A stretch of 64,000 nucleotides of DNA from Treponema sp. (GCA_017534445.1 JAFXWC010000033.1:1-64000), one strand, 5' to 3'; counted from the stretch's first letter, positions 32,198 to 41,365 are shown. Numbers and translations: made by a program. Notes: generated from the letters alone by a model not told the origin.

Positions 32198-34336
32198 TTA
32201 ACAAATACTTTTCTTTATGTCATGCAGAATCAGCTGTGGAGTTTCCGCTCCGTTGAACCAATTCCTTTGCACATTGAACAAGATATCCACCCTGTCTCCA
32301 ATCTCGAAGTCACGGTGAAGCCGCTCAGCCTCATTCCAAAAGAGGGCAGGCCACTTGAATTTGTCGTTGCCCACTGTAATTTTAAGGTGCTGCTTTTCCC
32401 CTTTGCCCATTATGATTCCGTCCAGAACAGGAAGCCCCTTTGAAATAAAAAGAAGCTCTCCGTTTTCTTCACCGAAGGGTTCAAACTTGTCGGAAATCTT
32501 AAGAAGATCCGGGGTTAGGAAAGAAGGGGGAATTTCCGCATCTACATTAAATGTATCGGTTGTGGATTCAGAAAGTTCAAGGGTGGCGGACAGTTCCTTT
32601 AGCCTCTCTTCAAAAAGGGCAAGCTTGCTGCGTTCAAAGCTGAATCCTCCTGCGGCTGAATGGCCTCCGAAGTTTATAAAAATGTCGCTCATTTGCGCAA
32701 GGAATTTCGTAACGTCAACGCCACGGCAACTCCTCATGGAACCTATTGCATTCTTCTCCACAAAGGTCACAACGATTGCCGGTATGTCGTAAGATGCAAC
32801 CAGCCTGCCCGCAAGAATTCCGTTAACGCCACGGTTGAGCCTTTCGTCTATTACGACACAAAGCTTTCCGTTGTGCGAAGGAATGGAAGTCTTTGCCTGA
32901 ATGCCGGCATATAACCAAGCATCCTGTGAAAGCTGCTTTCTCTGGTTGTTAAGCTCCATTATTTTCTGGGCTACGGTGTCCCTTTGCTTTTCATCCTTGC
33001 TAAGAAAGAGTTCTGCCGCAAGTTCGGGGTGTCCAAGTCTGCCTGCCGCGTTCAAGTGGGAAACGACCACCCAGCTTAGGTCCGTGGCATTTACCCTGCG
33101 TCCAAGCAAGTTAAGCCTTGCCATCAAGTCTATTAGCCCTGGACGTACACGGCCTGCATTTATTGCTGTAATTGCATTGTTTTCAAAAAGGCGGTTTTCG
33201 TTTTTCATGGGCATTATGTCTGCCAAAGCCGCAAGAGCCACAAGCTGAATGTCTTTTTCTTCTGCCTGGGCACATCCCGGGAATTTTTTTCTAAAGTCAG
33301 TCTGGGCGTAGGTTACGAAGATGTTGTAGAAGCCGCCTATTTCCGTTGGTTCATGATTGCCGTATTTTGCAATCTTGCTCATCGTTTTGATTTTACCCAG
33401 CGGTAGGTTTGCCAGGTTGGGGAAGTACTTTGCGCATTGTTCCCTTATATCCACAAGGTTAAAGTCTGCGGAAGAACCGAACGCTTGCTTTAACAGTGTG
33501 CGTACTGTTGAGGCATCCCAGACAAGTATCACCTGTCCGCTAAGATAGGAGGGGAGTCTTGTTGTCGTTATGCTTTCACCGCTTCCTGCAAGAAGGCTTA
33601 GCTTTGCGGCCACGGGAACCATGTTGCGTATTTTGATGCAGTCAATGCGGACAAGTGAGTCTTCTTCCCTTGCGTCAAGCAGGCACACGTCTTGTTTGTA
33701 CCATTCACTTTTTGCAAAGCGCAGGGCAGAGACAAGCTTGTAGACTACTGCGCATCCCGAAATGTCCTGGAAGGGATAGCCCGAGTCGGGTAGCTTTGGA
33801 TCCAGCGTTATTACGGAAGGAGGCAAAGTCTCTGGCGGATTGTGATGGTCCGTAACGATTACGTCAATGCCTAATTCCTGGGCATGCTGTATCTCCGCAA
33901 TGTTTGAGATTCCGCAGTCAACCGTGATTATGAGTGTTCCGCCAAGACCCGCAAAATCATCTACTGCTTCTATGCTGAGTCCGTAGGCATCGTTTCCCTG
34001 TGGAAGCCTGTATTGAACGTCTATTCCCATTCCGGCTAGGCATTCATACAAAACGGTTGTTGCGCTAACCCCGTCCACGTCCCTGTCGCCAAAGATAAGG
34101 ACTTTTTCTTTTTCCTCTTGGGCATCCAGTATGCGGTCAACGGCATCTTCCATGCTGTTAAAGGAGAATGGGCTGTGCTGGAACCTAAGGTCGTCTTCCA
34201 TAAAATAGAGAATGTCTTTTCCGAGCGTAATCCCGCGCCGAATCATTATGCTTGCGCTTAAAGAGTCAAGGCCATATTTTGAACGGAATGAATCCAATTC
34301 ATCTTTTGAGATAACTTTTTTATTCCAGACAGACAC
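32198..34336 (-). CDS. recJ: single-stranded-DNA exonuclease RecJ
   Basis: A 712-residue DHH-family 5'-3' exonuclease. Metal motifs DRDVDGVSA and VTDHHNPPE (the DHH) are at about 85-165, the GGHSAAGG motif of the DHHA1 region is near 575, and an OB-like C-terminal domain follows. Start is GTG34336, overlapping the stop codon of the phosphorylase gene by one base. A ~110-residue insertion between the DHH motif and the IMPM motif makes it longer than E. coli RecJ (577). It works in mismatch repair and RecFOR recombination; recO is two genes upstream. Confidence 0.93.
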   Translation of the reverse strand: MSVWNKKVISKDELDSFRSKYGLDSLSASIMIRRGITLGKDILYFMEDDLRFQHSPFSFNSMEDAVDRILDAQEEKEKVLIFGDRDVDGVSATTVLYECLAGMGIDVQYRLPQGNDAYGLSIEAVDDFAGLGGTLIITVDCGISNIAEIQHAQELGIDVIVTDHHNPPETLPPSVITLDPKLPDSGYPFQDISGCAVVYKLVSALRFAKSEWYKQDVCLLDAREEDSLVRIDCIKIRNMVPVAAKLSLLAGSGESITTTRLPSYLSGQVILVWDASTVRTLLKQAFGSSADFNLVDIREQCAKYFPNLANLPLGKIKTMSKIAKYGNHEPTEIGGFYNIFVTYAQTDFRKKFPGCAQAEEKDIQLVALAALADIMPMKNENRLFENNAITAINAGRVRPGLIDLMARLNLLGRRVNATDLSWVVVSHLNAAGRLGHPELAAELFLSKDEKQRDTVAQKIMELNNQRKQLSQDAWLYAGIQAKTSIPSHNGKLCVVIDERLNRGVNGILAGRLVASYDIPAIVVTFVEKNAIGSMRSCRGVDVTKFLAQMSDIFINFGGHSAAGGFSFERSKLALFEERLKELSATLELSESTTDTFNVDAEIPPSFLTPDLLKISDKFEPFGEENGELLFISKGLPVLDGIIMGKGEKQHLKITVGNDKFKWPALFWNEAERLHRDFEIGDRVDILFNVQRNWFNGAETPQLILHDIKKSIC

Positions 34337-35667
34337 TATTTTATTTCCTTGAGTATTAGTTTCTTTTGCGCAGGTTTTTGGTCTGAATATGTAATTGCCT
34401 TTGCCACGGCTGCTGTTCCTGTTACGAGAGCGGCTGCATCCTTGGCGTAAACGTCAATTATTTTTTCTCCCTTCTTAACAAGGTCGCCCTGTTTCTTTAC
34501 AAAGATAAGACCAGAGTCTGCGTCCACGCTGTCCGTTGTCTTGTTTCTGCCAACACCCAGGTTGATGCAGGCAATTCCTATCTTGTAGGCATCTATGGCA
34601 AGGTAGCCGTCTTCTTCTGCCTTTAGCTCCATGTGGAATTTTGAACGGCGTGTTCCCTGTTCTTTCAAAAGCTTGTCCGGGTCTCCTCCCTGATCCTTTA
34701 CGTTTTCAAGGAATTTCTTTAGGGCCTCTCCCGATTCAACTGCTTTTTTACAAAGCTCAAGTCCCTGCTCAACGCTTTCCGCCTTTTTTCCAAACACGGC
34801 CATGCGCGCACCAAGCTCATAGGTAAGTTCCATTACGTCTGCCGGTCCTTTTCCTTGCAGGCATTCCAGTGTCTCTTCTATTTCAAGATAGTTTCCGACT
34901 TTGTTGCCAAGCGGGCTGTCCATGTTTGTAAGGAGGGCACAGGCTTCTTTTCCCATTGCCTGTGATGTCTTTACAAGGAAGGTAGCAAGCTTTTCCGCGT
35001 CTTCCTCGCTTTTCATAAAGGCACCGCATCCGTATTTTACGTCGAATACAAGGGCATCGCTTCCTTCTGCAACTTTTTTGGAAAGAATTGAGCTTGTGAT
35101 AAGGGGAATGCTTTCTACTGTTCCTGTAACATCGCGAAGTGCATACATCTTGCGGTCTGCGGGGGCAACCTTTTGAGTCTGCCCGGTCATGGCATAGCCT
35201 GTCTTTGCAATAAGGGCCTCAAATTCTTCTGCGCTAAGGTTTACATTGTAGCCCTGGATTGATTCAAGCTTGTCCAGTGTGCCGCCTGTATGCCCCAAGC
35301 CCCTTCCGCTCATCATTGGGATTTGAACTCCAAGGGCCGCAACTATAGGTGCCAGGGGAAGGCTTATCTTGTCGCCAACGCCGCCTGTTGAGTGCTTGTC
35401 TACGAAAGGACCGACCAATCCTTTTGATTCTTTTCCGTGAAGGTCTATAACGTCGCCAGAATGGAGCATTTTGTCCGTAAGGCAACCAGTTTCCTCAAAG
35501 GTCATGCCGTTGAAATAGACGGCCATCATAAAAGCGGACATCTGGTAGTCTGGAATTTGGCCGTTTACATATCCGTCTACAAGGAATGCTATTTCTTCGC
35601 GGGTAAGTTCTGCACCTTTTACGGAGCCTGTTCCGCGTTTCTTTATGATAATATCAGCAGCTCTCAT
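34336..35667 (-). CDS. pyrimidine-nucleoside (thymidine) phosphorylase
   Basis: A 443-residue nucleoside phosphorylase that splits pyrimidine nucleosides into base and sugar-1-phosphate. The phosphate site KHSTGGVGDK and the signature SGRGLGHTGGTLDKLE are intact, and the C-terminal PYNP domain is present. deoA and pdp products are alike at this level, so the substrate range is not decided. GGGGAT lies about nine bases before the ATG. The stop overlaps recJ. A weak promoter (TTGAAA, 16 bases, TATTAT) may lie just upstream. Confidence 0.93.
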   Translation of the reverse strand: MRAADIIIKKRGTGSVKGAELTREEIAFLVDGYVNGQIPDYQMSAFMMAVYFNGMTFEETGCLTDKMLHSGDVIDLHGKESKGLVGPFVDKHSTGGVGDKISLPLAPIVAALGVQIPMMSGRGLGHTGGTLDKLESIQGYNVNLSAEEFEALIAKTGYAMTGQTQKVAPADRKMYALRDVTGTVESIPLITSSILSKKVAEGSDALVFDVKYGCGAFMKSEEDAEKLATFLVKTSQAMGKEACALLTNMDSPLGNKVGNYLEIEETLECLQGKGPADVMELTYELGARMAVFGKKAESVEQGLELCKKAVESGEALKKFLENVKDQGGDPDKLLKEQGTRRSKFHMELKAEEDGYLAIDAYKIGIACINLGVGRNKTTDSVDADSGLIFVKKQGDLVKKGEKIIDVYAKDAAALVTGTAAVAKAITYSDQKPAQKKLILKEIK

Positions 35668-35746
35668 TTTCAGTTTATCCCCATTGTTTGCAATATAATA
35701 AGATTATAGATGATTTTTTCAAAAATTGCTAGTAGGCGAATTTGCT

Positions 35747-36532
35747 TTACAAAATGCCGCTGCCTGTTTCCAGTGAATTTAGCCTTGAGCCGATGGCCTG
35801 CTCAATTAGCATGAAAAGAAAGGTTTTAAGTTCAGATTCATTTTCCTTTGAAAGCTCCATGCCCCGTACCGTTGAAGGTCTTAGCGTGTTTACGGCATTC
35901 AGGTAGAAGAGTGATGTGCTGCTAAGGAATGGGGCCTGCTCTTTTGAAAAGGTCTGGCTTTCTCTGTAGGAAGGGGCGCAGTCTTTGCAGACGAATCCGT
36001 TGATGTGGCGGATGAAGCTTCCTCCCAAGGCATTCTGGGTGGAAATGGGGGCTGTGCATGACGTGCAAGTGTTTACGTCCGGTTGCTGTCCAAGAATCTT
36101 TAGGTAGCGCCAAAGAAAGCGGATTGTTCCCGTCCTTGAGTCAAAGCCCTGAGTGTGTTCAATTCCTTCCAAAAAGGCGGCAAAAAGGGTAAAGGAACTT
36201 TCGTATTCACCGGCACACTTTGTTTTTATGAGTATTTCTGATGCAAGGTTTGCGGCCATCATCTTGTAAATGTCGGTGTGCAGGGAAAGATGGCACTTTT
36301 TTACGTCAAAGTCTGATATTTTTACGAAATGCTTTGCCTCGTCTTCGTATAGATAGATAATCCCCTTGTTAAAGGGCTGGACAAGGCTTCTCATCTTGCT
36401 TTTTGCACCTCCGTAAAGGGTTGCGTAAAATACGCCCCGGTCTGGAGAGACTATGCATGCGCTTCTGTTGTTTTCGCCCTGTTCTTTTACGGAGAGGATG
36501 ATTGCCTGTGTGCTTTTGTTACGTTCCGGCAT
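35747..36532 (-). CDS. recO: DNA repair protein RecO
   Basis: A 261-residue recombination mediator with an N-terminal OB fold (residues 1-~80) and a zinc finger CTSC...CKDC at about 155-190. RecO loads RecA onto single-stranded DNA with RecR and RecF. The TATAAT box on the minus strand ends 7 bases before the ATG and no ribosome site is present, so translation is probably leaderless. Divergent from the TPM gene. Confidence 0.92.
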   Translation of the reverse strand: MPERNKSTQAIILSVKEQGENNRSACIVSPDRGVFYATLYGGAKSKMRSLVQPFNKGIIYLYEDEAKHFVKISDFDVKKCHLSLHTDIYKMMAANLASEILIKTKCAGEYESSFTLFAAFLEGIEHTQGFDSRTGTIRFLWRYLKILGQQPDVNTCTSCTAPISTQNALGGSFIRHINGFVCKDCAPSYRESQTFSKEQAPFLSSTSLFYLNAVNTLRPSTVRGMELSKENESELKTFLFMLIEQAIGSRLNSLETGSGIL

Positions 36533-36538
36533 GGAAGC

Positions 36539-36567
36539 ATTATAGAATATTTTGCTTTTTTTGTCGA
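36539..36567 (-). promoter_or_regulatory. sigma70-type promoter of recO
   Basis: Minus strand: TCGACA (36567-36562), 17 bases, TATAAT (36544-36539). The ATG begins 7 bases on. It interleaves with the opposite promoter at 36552-36580. Confidence 0.75.
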
Positions 36568-36580
36568 TTTGTGATATAAT
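36552..36580 (+). promoter_or_regulatory. sigma70-type promoter of the TPM-domain gene
   Basis: TTGCTT (36552-36557), 17 bases, TATAAT (36575-36580), followed by a 13-14 base leader with AAGGTGA. It overlaps the recO promoter physically. Confidence 0.75.
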
Positions 36581-36599
36581 CCTTCTTAAGGTGAATTAC

Positions 36600-37835
36600 A
36601 TGCATAAAATTATAAAGATGACATTTGCTTTTTTGGCTGCTTCCATGCTTTTTGTGGCACAGGCGGCTGCTTTGGATGACGGTAATGGCGGTAACGGCGG
36701 TTATATGTTTGTCGTGGACAATGCGGGACTGCTTACCAGTCCGGAGAAGGAAAAACTTACAGCCTTTCTTACCGAGCTTAACGACACAAAGAACGTACAG
36801 CTTGCGGTTCTTACGGTAACAAATCCTACGGGTGATGATTTTTACGACTTTGCCGGCAAGTACTGGGAGAATTTGAAGGAAAAAAGCACCAACTTTTTGA
36901 ACGGGGCGCTTTTGGCAATTCTAAATGCTGAAGGTTCTTATAAATTCACCATTATTTCCACAAAAAAAGTCTCAACTGTGTTTCCTGGGGAGGAAAAAAA
37001 CAAGATACTGAAAGAGTATTTCGTAAGTTCAAGCGGTCAGGGGCATGACGGAGAGAACATCCTTAGGGGAACGGTCAAGATGGCTGGTATCATTACCGGA
37101 GACAAATCCCTTAGAATAGGGGCCTTTCTTGCCGGAGAGTTTAAGGACTTTGATGCCGGAACGCAGAATTTCACAGTGGATTCGGACAAACTCTACAACT
37201 GGACAGGCAGCTATGTAGTTGACACCAAGCACTTTCTTACAGACGAAAAGCGCATTGCCCTTAAGCAGTATCTTATGGAGCTTGCAGAAAAGACAGGCGT
37301 GCAGGTTGCCCTTCTTACCGTAGAGCCAGAATTGGGTACCGACACCCAGGATTATGCCAAGCGCCAGTTTAACAAATGGAATCTTGGAAAGAACGGTGTG
37401 GACAAGGGAGCTCTTATATTGGTGCGTGACGGTACGCAGGAATTTGTTATTTCCACAGGAGACGTTGATGGCGGCATTCTTACGGACGTTATACGCGAAA
37501 ACATAATAGAAGACATTCTTAAGCCCGTGTTCAACGGGGGAGACAAAAGCACCTGCCTTGAAAGTGCGGTAAAGAACGTTGCCGGTATTCTTACGGGGGA
37601 TGAATCCATTGTTACTGTGTCAAAGAAAAAGAAAGAGGCACCATTGTGGTTCTTTGGCTTTATGGCTCTGCTTGTTTTGGCTGCGGTTGGTTACTTTGTC
37701 TTTAATATAGTAAAGGACAAAGCTGATGAAAAGAAATGCAAAGCGTGGCTTGCAACCCCAGGAGCCAGGGCTTGGCAGGAGTGGCTTGCAGAGCATTCAT
37801 CCGGTTCTTCTGGTGGTAAAAGCAAGAAAAGGTGA
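36600..37835 (+). CDS. exported protein with two TPM domains
   Basis: A 411-residue protein: signal peptide (about 1-25), two consecutive TPM (DUF477) domains at about 35-185 and 205-340 beginning VVDNAGLLTSPEKEKL and VVDTKHFLTDEKRIAL, then one membrane segment near 355-375 and a Ser/Gly/Lys tail. TPM domains are alpha/beta folds found in photosystem II repair phosphatase-like and envelope proteins; in bacteria their role is unclear. Start ATG36600 is chosen for its AAGGTGA site and signal peptide. Two TPM copies in one chain suggest an internal duplication. Confidence 0.88.
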   Translation: MHKIIKMTFAFLAASMLFVAQAAALDDGNGGNGGYMFVVDNAGLLTSPEKEKLTAFLTELNDTKNVQLAVLTVTNPTGDDFYDFAGKYWENLKEKSTNFLNGALLAILNAEGSYKFTIISTKKVSTVFPGEEKNKILKEYFVSSSGQGHDGENILRGTVKMAGIITGDKSLRIGAFLAGEFKDFDAGTQNFTVDSDKLYNWTGSYVVDTKHFLTDEKRIALKQYLMELAEKTGVQVALLTVEPELGTDTQDYAKRQFNKWNLGKNGVDKGALILVRDGTQEFVISTGDVDGGILTDVIRENIIEDILKPVFNGGDKSTCLESAVKNVAGILTGDESIVTVSKKKKEAPLWFFGFMALLVLAAVGYFVFNIVKDKADEKKCKAWLATPGARAWQEWLAEHSSGSSGGKSKKR

Positions 37836-37839
37836 GAAA

Positions 37840-37871
37840 GGCAAAAAGGTTTTGCCGCAAAAGGGTTTTGC
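37840..37871 (+). repeat. two tandem small hairpins
   Basis: GGCAAAA-AGG-TTTTGCC (37840-37856) is followed directly by GCAAAA-GGG-TTTTGC (37857-37871): two near-identical perfect hairpins with three-base loops. They lie between the TPM gene and the rpoZ promoter. No long T-tract follows, so they are not a standard terminator. Confidence 0.7.
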
Positions 37872-37886
37872 CGGGTTAAAATACTA

Positions 37887-37915
37887 TGGACACACTTTGT
37901 AAAATCTGTTATAAT
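37887..37915 (+). promoter_or_regulatory. sigma70-type promoter of rpoZ
   Basis: TGGACA (37887-37892), 17 bases, TATAAT (37910-37915). The rpoZ start is 29 bases downstream with an AAAGAGG ribosome site. Confidence 0.8.
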
Positions 37916-37943
37916 TTAGTGTCAAATTATAAAGAGGTATGGA

Positions 37944-38147
37944 ATGATATTCCCGCTTGAAGAATTGGTAAAGTTTAAAGGCAGCATTTATGAAATTACT
38001 GTTGCCGCAAGCCGCCGCGCCTATCAGTTGGCTATGGTAAAGGATCCTGTCGTAGAAGAAAACGATGACAAGGTTGTAAGCATTGCAGCCCGCCAGTTGT
38101 TTACTAACGAGGTTCAGTACCGTATCGAGCAGGGGCCGCGTCAGTAA
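37944..38147 (+). CDS. rpoZ: RNA polymerase omega subunit
   Basis: A 67-residue protein. ITVAASRRAYQLAM matches the conserved helix of omega that clamps the beta' C-terminus, and KVVSIAARQLFTNEV corresponds to the following segment. Omega assists RNA polymerase assembly. It is a little shorter than the E. coli protein (91). It has its own promoter and is followed three bases later by miaA, which lacks a clear ribosome site and so may be translated by coupling. Confidence 0.85.
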   Translation: MIFPLEELVKFKGSIYEITVAASRRAYQLAMVKDPVVEENDDKVVSIAARQLFTNEVQYRIEQGPRQ

Positions 38148-38150
38148 AAA

Positions 38151-39098
38151 ATGCTCCCGGTGATTGTAATATTTGCGCCCACCGCGTGCGGAAAGACTGC
38201 TTTGGCAAGAGAAATCTTTGGCAAGGGCAGTCTTTCGTATTTTAAAGGCAGGGGTGAAGTCGTAAGCGCAGACAGTCAGGCAGTTTACAGGGGACTGGAC
38301 ATTGGCACCGCAAAGCCTTCACTGCAGGAAAGGCAAGACATTCCCCACCATTGCGTAGACATAGCAGACCCCCGGGTGCAGTTTGGGGTGGGAGAGTGGC
38401 TGGAAGAGGCTGACCGTGCCTGCAAGGACATTGCTTCTAGGCACAAATTCCCTGTGGTAACCGGTGGAAGCGGCTTTTACATACGCTCATTTCTTATGGG
38501 GCTTCCAGATACTCCCGAAAGCAATCCAGAAATCCGCAAAGAAATAAAGGAAAGGCTTGCATCAAAAGGTGAATACGCTCTTTATCAAGAACTTAAGGCC
38601 TGTGACGTAGAGTCGGCAAAGAAAATACGGGTCCACGATAGCTACCGGGTCTGCCGCGCACTGGAAGTGTTCTATTCTTCTGGAAAACCGCTGAGCTCTT
38701 ATGCCGTGCCGGACAAGCTAAGGCAAGGCTTTGATTTTTGCACCATAATCCTTACAAGAAAAAGGGAAGAACTTTACGACAGAATCAACTCGCGCGTGGA
38801 TGCCATGTTCGAGATGGGGCTTGAAAAAGAGGTCCTTGGGCTTGAAAAAGAGGGAATAGGCAGTGACGCTCCAGGAATGAAGGCCATAGGCTACGGGGAG
38901 TTTTTTTCCTGTACAAAAGGAGATGGCTACCTGGATGCTGTAAAAGAAAAAATCAAGATGGACAGCCGCCGTTATGCCAAGCGCCAGTACACTTTTATGA
39001 GGGGAATTCCCAATGCCCTTACTTTTGACATGGATGACAAGGAGTTGATTATGCAGGAGATTCTTCGCTTTTGCCGTTCCCGAGAGGAATGCCTATAA
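38151..39098 (+). CDS. miaA: tRNA dimethylallyltransferase
   Basis: A 315-residue enzyme that prenylates A37 of tRNAs reading U-starting codons. The P-loop APTACGKTAL, DSQAVYRGLDIGTAKP and the RYAKRQYTFMR motif are intact. Its last 50 bases overlap the convergent sensor kinase gene on the other strand. It starts three bases after rpoZ. Confidence 0.95.
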   Translation: MLPVIVIFAPTACGKTALAREIFGKGSLSYFKGRGEVVSADSQAVYRGLDIGTAKPSLQERQDIPHHCVDIADPRVQFGVGEWLEEADRACKDIASRHKFPVVTGGSGFYIRSFLMGLPDTPESNPEIRKEIKERLASKGEYALYQELKACDVESAKKIRVHDSYRVCRALEVFYSSGKPLSSYAVPDKLRQGFDFCTIILTRKREELYDRINSRVDAMFEMGLEKEVLGLEKEGIGSDAPGMKAIGYGEFFSCTKGDGYLDAVKEKIKMDSRRYAKRQYTFMRGIPNALTFDMDDKELIMQEILRFCRSREECL

Positions 39099-40455
39099 AG
39101 AATGTGGTTCCTTCATTCATCTTGGAAGAAACCTTTATGCTCCAGCCCAAAGTGTCTATAATCGTCTTTACTACGCTAAGACCAATGCCCATGCCCTGTT
39201 CCCGGCGGGAATTTGTTCCCCGGTAGAATATGTCGTATATGTGCTCAAGGTCCTTTTCCGCTATTCCAATGCCAGTGTCTGCAATGCTCAGTAGAACGAC
39301 CGATCCTTCCTGAACTGCGGAAATGCTTATGCTGTCGCCTTCCTTTGTGTAGCGGACCGCGTTGCTCAATATGTTTTCCAAAGCCCTGCTTACAAGGTTC
39401 TTGTCCATTGGCACTTCTATGGATGTGTCTATGTCTATGAAGGTGTTGATTTTCCTTTGGTAAACGCTGCTTGTGTTTGCCGCACTCTGGGCAAAGTTTG
39501 CAAGGAAGGGTTCTAGCCTTACGTTTTCCAAGGTCTGCTTCCAGTCCGTGTTGTTGAGCTTTACGTAATTGATAAGGTCGTTAATCATGGTCTCAAGCTG
39601 GTCTGCCTTTGACGTTATTATGGAAAGGGAATTCTTTACCGAGTCCATGTCACTCACAATTCCGTCTGTAATTGCCTCAGAATAGCCCTTTATGAGCGAA
39701 ACAGGCGTCCTAAGGTCGTGGCTTATACCCATGATGAATTTTACCCTGCGCTCCTGGTCGTCCTTTAGGGAAGTGCGCATCTTTTCCAGGCTTTTTACAA
39801 GGGAAGTTATTTCGTTTGCAAGACGGTTGTTCTTTGGCATCTTGATTTCCGCATCAAGGTCTCCGTTTGCAATTTTGAGCGTGCTCTGCTCCAGAAGGGT
39901 TATTGACTTGTAGATTACCCGGGAAAGCCTGATTACGGACGTAAGGCAGAAGAATTCAAACAGAACGGCAAAGATAAGAACCTGGAAGTAGAAAAAAGGC
40001 CTGTGCTTCCTGTTTTTTTCGGGGATGGGGACGCGGCTTATGACAAGAATCCTGTAGTTGTTTCCGCTGCCTTCATCCATTTCCTCTTTTGTGGGAAGTG
40101 GCGACTGGAACTGGTAGTCATAGTCGGCATTCGTGTTCTTCATGAATTCAAAGATTTCAAATGGTGTAAGGTACATGCCGGTCTTTAGCTCGGGAATGTT
40201 GGAGATGATTATCGTTGAGTTATAATAGAAAGCAACCTGCACATTTGGAGGAATGCTCTCTATTTTTTTCTGAACGATAGACCAGTCTTCTTCCGTAAGG
40301 TCTATTTCCTTGATTTTGCGTATCTCTTTGTAACCCTTGAGCAGGGTGTGCTGGGGCGAGGTAAGGTAAATGTTTATAGGAAGAATCGTAATCGTAATAA
40401 GGGGAATTATAACGATGCCAAGAATCAGGAGCTTGAACTGCGACTTGATTTTCAT
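39049..40455 (-). CDS. sensor histidine kinase with HAMP domain
   Basis: A 468-residue membrane kinase: membrane segment 1 (about 8-30), a ~125-residue periplasmic sensor, membrane segment 2 (about 156-175), HAMP (about 175-230), phospho-acceptor His246 in GISHDLRTP, and an ATPase domain with ENILSNAVRYT (N box), DTGIGI (G1) and GMGIGLSVV (G2). The gene follows its response regulator with a four-base overlap. The signal sensed is unknown. The pair is divergent from the motility operon, so a motility link is possible but unproved. The 3' end overlaps miaA by 50 bases. Confidence 0.93.
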   Translation of the reverse strand: MKIKSQFKLLILGIVIIPLITITILPINIYLTSPQHTLLKGYKEIRKIKEIDLTEEDWSIVQKKIESIPPNVQVAFYYNSTIIISNIPELKTGMYLTPFEIFEFMKNTNADYDYQFQSPLPTKEEMDEGSGNNYRILVISRVPIPEKNRKHRPFFYFQVLIFAVLFEFFCLTSVIRLSRVIYKSITLLEQSTLKIANGDLDAEIKMPKNNRLANEITSLVKSLEKMRTSLKDDQERRVKFIMGISHDLRTPVSLIKGYSEAITDGIVSDMDSVKNSLSIITSKADQLETMINDLINYVKLNNTDWKQTLENVRLEPFLANFAQSAANTSSVYQRKINTFIDIDTSIEVPMDKNLVSRALENILSNAVRYTKEGDSISISAVQEGSVVLLSIADTGIGIAEKDLEHIYDIFYRGTNSRREQGMGIGLSVVKTIIDTLGWSIKVSSKMNEGTTFFIGIPLGNGKSEESPA

Positions 40456-41141
40456 TTGTCGAACCTGTACCCCATGCCAAACATAGTTGTGATTATTTTT
40501 GGAGATGAAGGATCTTCTTCTATTTTCTTCCTGAGCCTCTGTATGTAAACTGCAACGGCCGTAATGTCACCATACTGCGTCTTCCATACATTTGTGTAGA
40601 TAACTTCCGGACTTAGCGGTTCTCCGGCGTGCCTTGCAAGGAATTCCAGAACCTCGTATTCTTTGGTGGAAAGGGGAATCTTTTCCGTGCCTTTTTTTAG
40701 CACGCAGCTGTTGCAGAAGAGGGTGTAGGAACCAAACTTTATGGTCTCCTCAACCGATGCTTCCGTTGCAGAAAGCCTTTTGAGCTTTGACTGCACGCGC
40801 GCAACAAGAACTTTCGGGCTGAATGGCTTTGTTACAAATTCATCAGCACCGTATCCAAGTCCTGCGATTATGTCTTCGTCTGCATCACGGGCAGAAACGA
40901 TTATTACCGGAATAGTGGTCATGTAGTTTTGCCTGAACTGCTCTAGGAATTCCAGTCCGCTCATACCGGGAAGGTTCAGGTCCAGTAGCACAAGGTCTGG
41001 AACGTATCCTTCCTGAAGCATTGCAAGTGCAGACTCGGCAGTTTCGCAAGCCTTTGTCTCAAAACCTGCGTTATTCATATAGAGGCTTATAAGTTCTGAC
41101 ATTTCAAGAATATCTTCAATGACCAGTATTTTGCTTTTCAT
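40452..41141 (-). CDS. OmpR-family response regulator
   Basis: A 229-residue regulator with receiver domain (Asp54 phosphorylation site in LLDLNLPGMSG, Lys in TKPFSP) and a winged-helix DNA-binding domain (about 130-228). It is the partner of the downstream kinase. There is no ribosome site: the ATG is 9 bases after a -10 box. An inverted repeat at 41188-41209 just upstream could be its operator. Confidence 0.94.
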   Translation of the reverse strand: MKSKILVIEDILEMSELISLYMNNAGFETKACETAESALAMLQEGYVPDLVLLDLNLPGMSGLEFLEQFRQNYMTTIPVIIVSARDADEDIIAGLGYGADEFVTKPFSPKVLVARVQSKLKRLSATEASVEETIKFGSYTLFCNSCVLKKGTEKIPLSTKEYEVLEFLARHAGEPLSPEVIYTNVWKTQYGDITAVAVYIQRLRKKIEEDPSSPKIITTMFGMGYRFDK

Positions 41142-41149
41142 ATGGTTTT

Positions 41150-41178
41150 AGAATAATACCGATTCATTTAAATCTCAA
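41150..41178 (-). promoter_or_regulatory. sigma70-type promoter of the two-component operon
   Basis: Minus strand: TTGAGA (41178-41173), 17 bases, TATTCT (41155-41150). The ATG begins 9 bases past the -10. Confidence 0.6.
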
Positions 41179-41187
41179 TATTTTTTT

Positions 41188-41209
41188 TGTTATATTTCTT
41201 TAAATAACA
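41188..41209. promoter_or_regulatory. inverted repeat between response regulator and flbD
   Basis: TGTTAT (41188-41193) and ATAACA (41204-41209) are exact inverted halves with ten bases between, so half-sites are one helical turn or so apart. It is ten bases upstream of the response-regulator -35. A binding site for that regulator is a reasonable guess. The rest of 41210-41365 holds nothing I can support. Confidence 0.45.
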
Positions 41210-41365
41210 GTTTTTTAGGAGTGCATTTCCTTTTAAACTGTGCCCAGCCCTTGGCCTTAGGCTTTTTTTGGCAAAGATTGCTCCACATTTTTTTCCTTCA
41301 AGAACCAGGCCCGGTTGTCCGATATTCAAAAGAGAGAATTTATGCGGAAAAATCAGTTGAACCCC

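Noticed and set aside
41235-41270. Possible terminator (AGCC...GGCT followed by seven T)
   Set aside because: Only four base pairs with a ten-base loop, and no gene on that strand ends just upstream.
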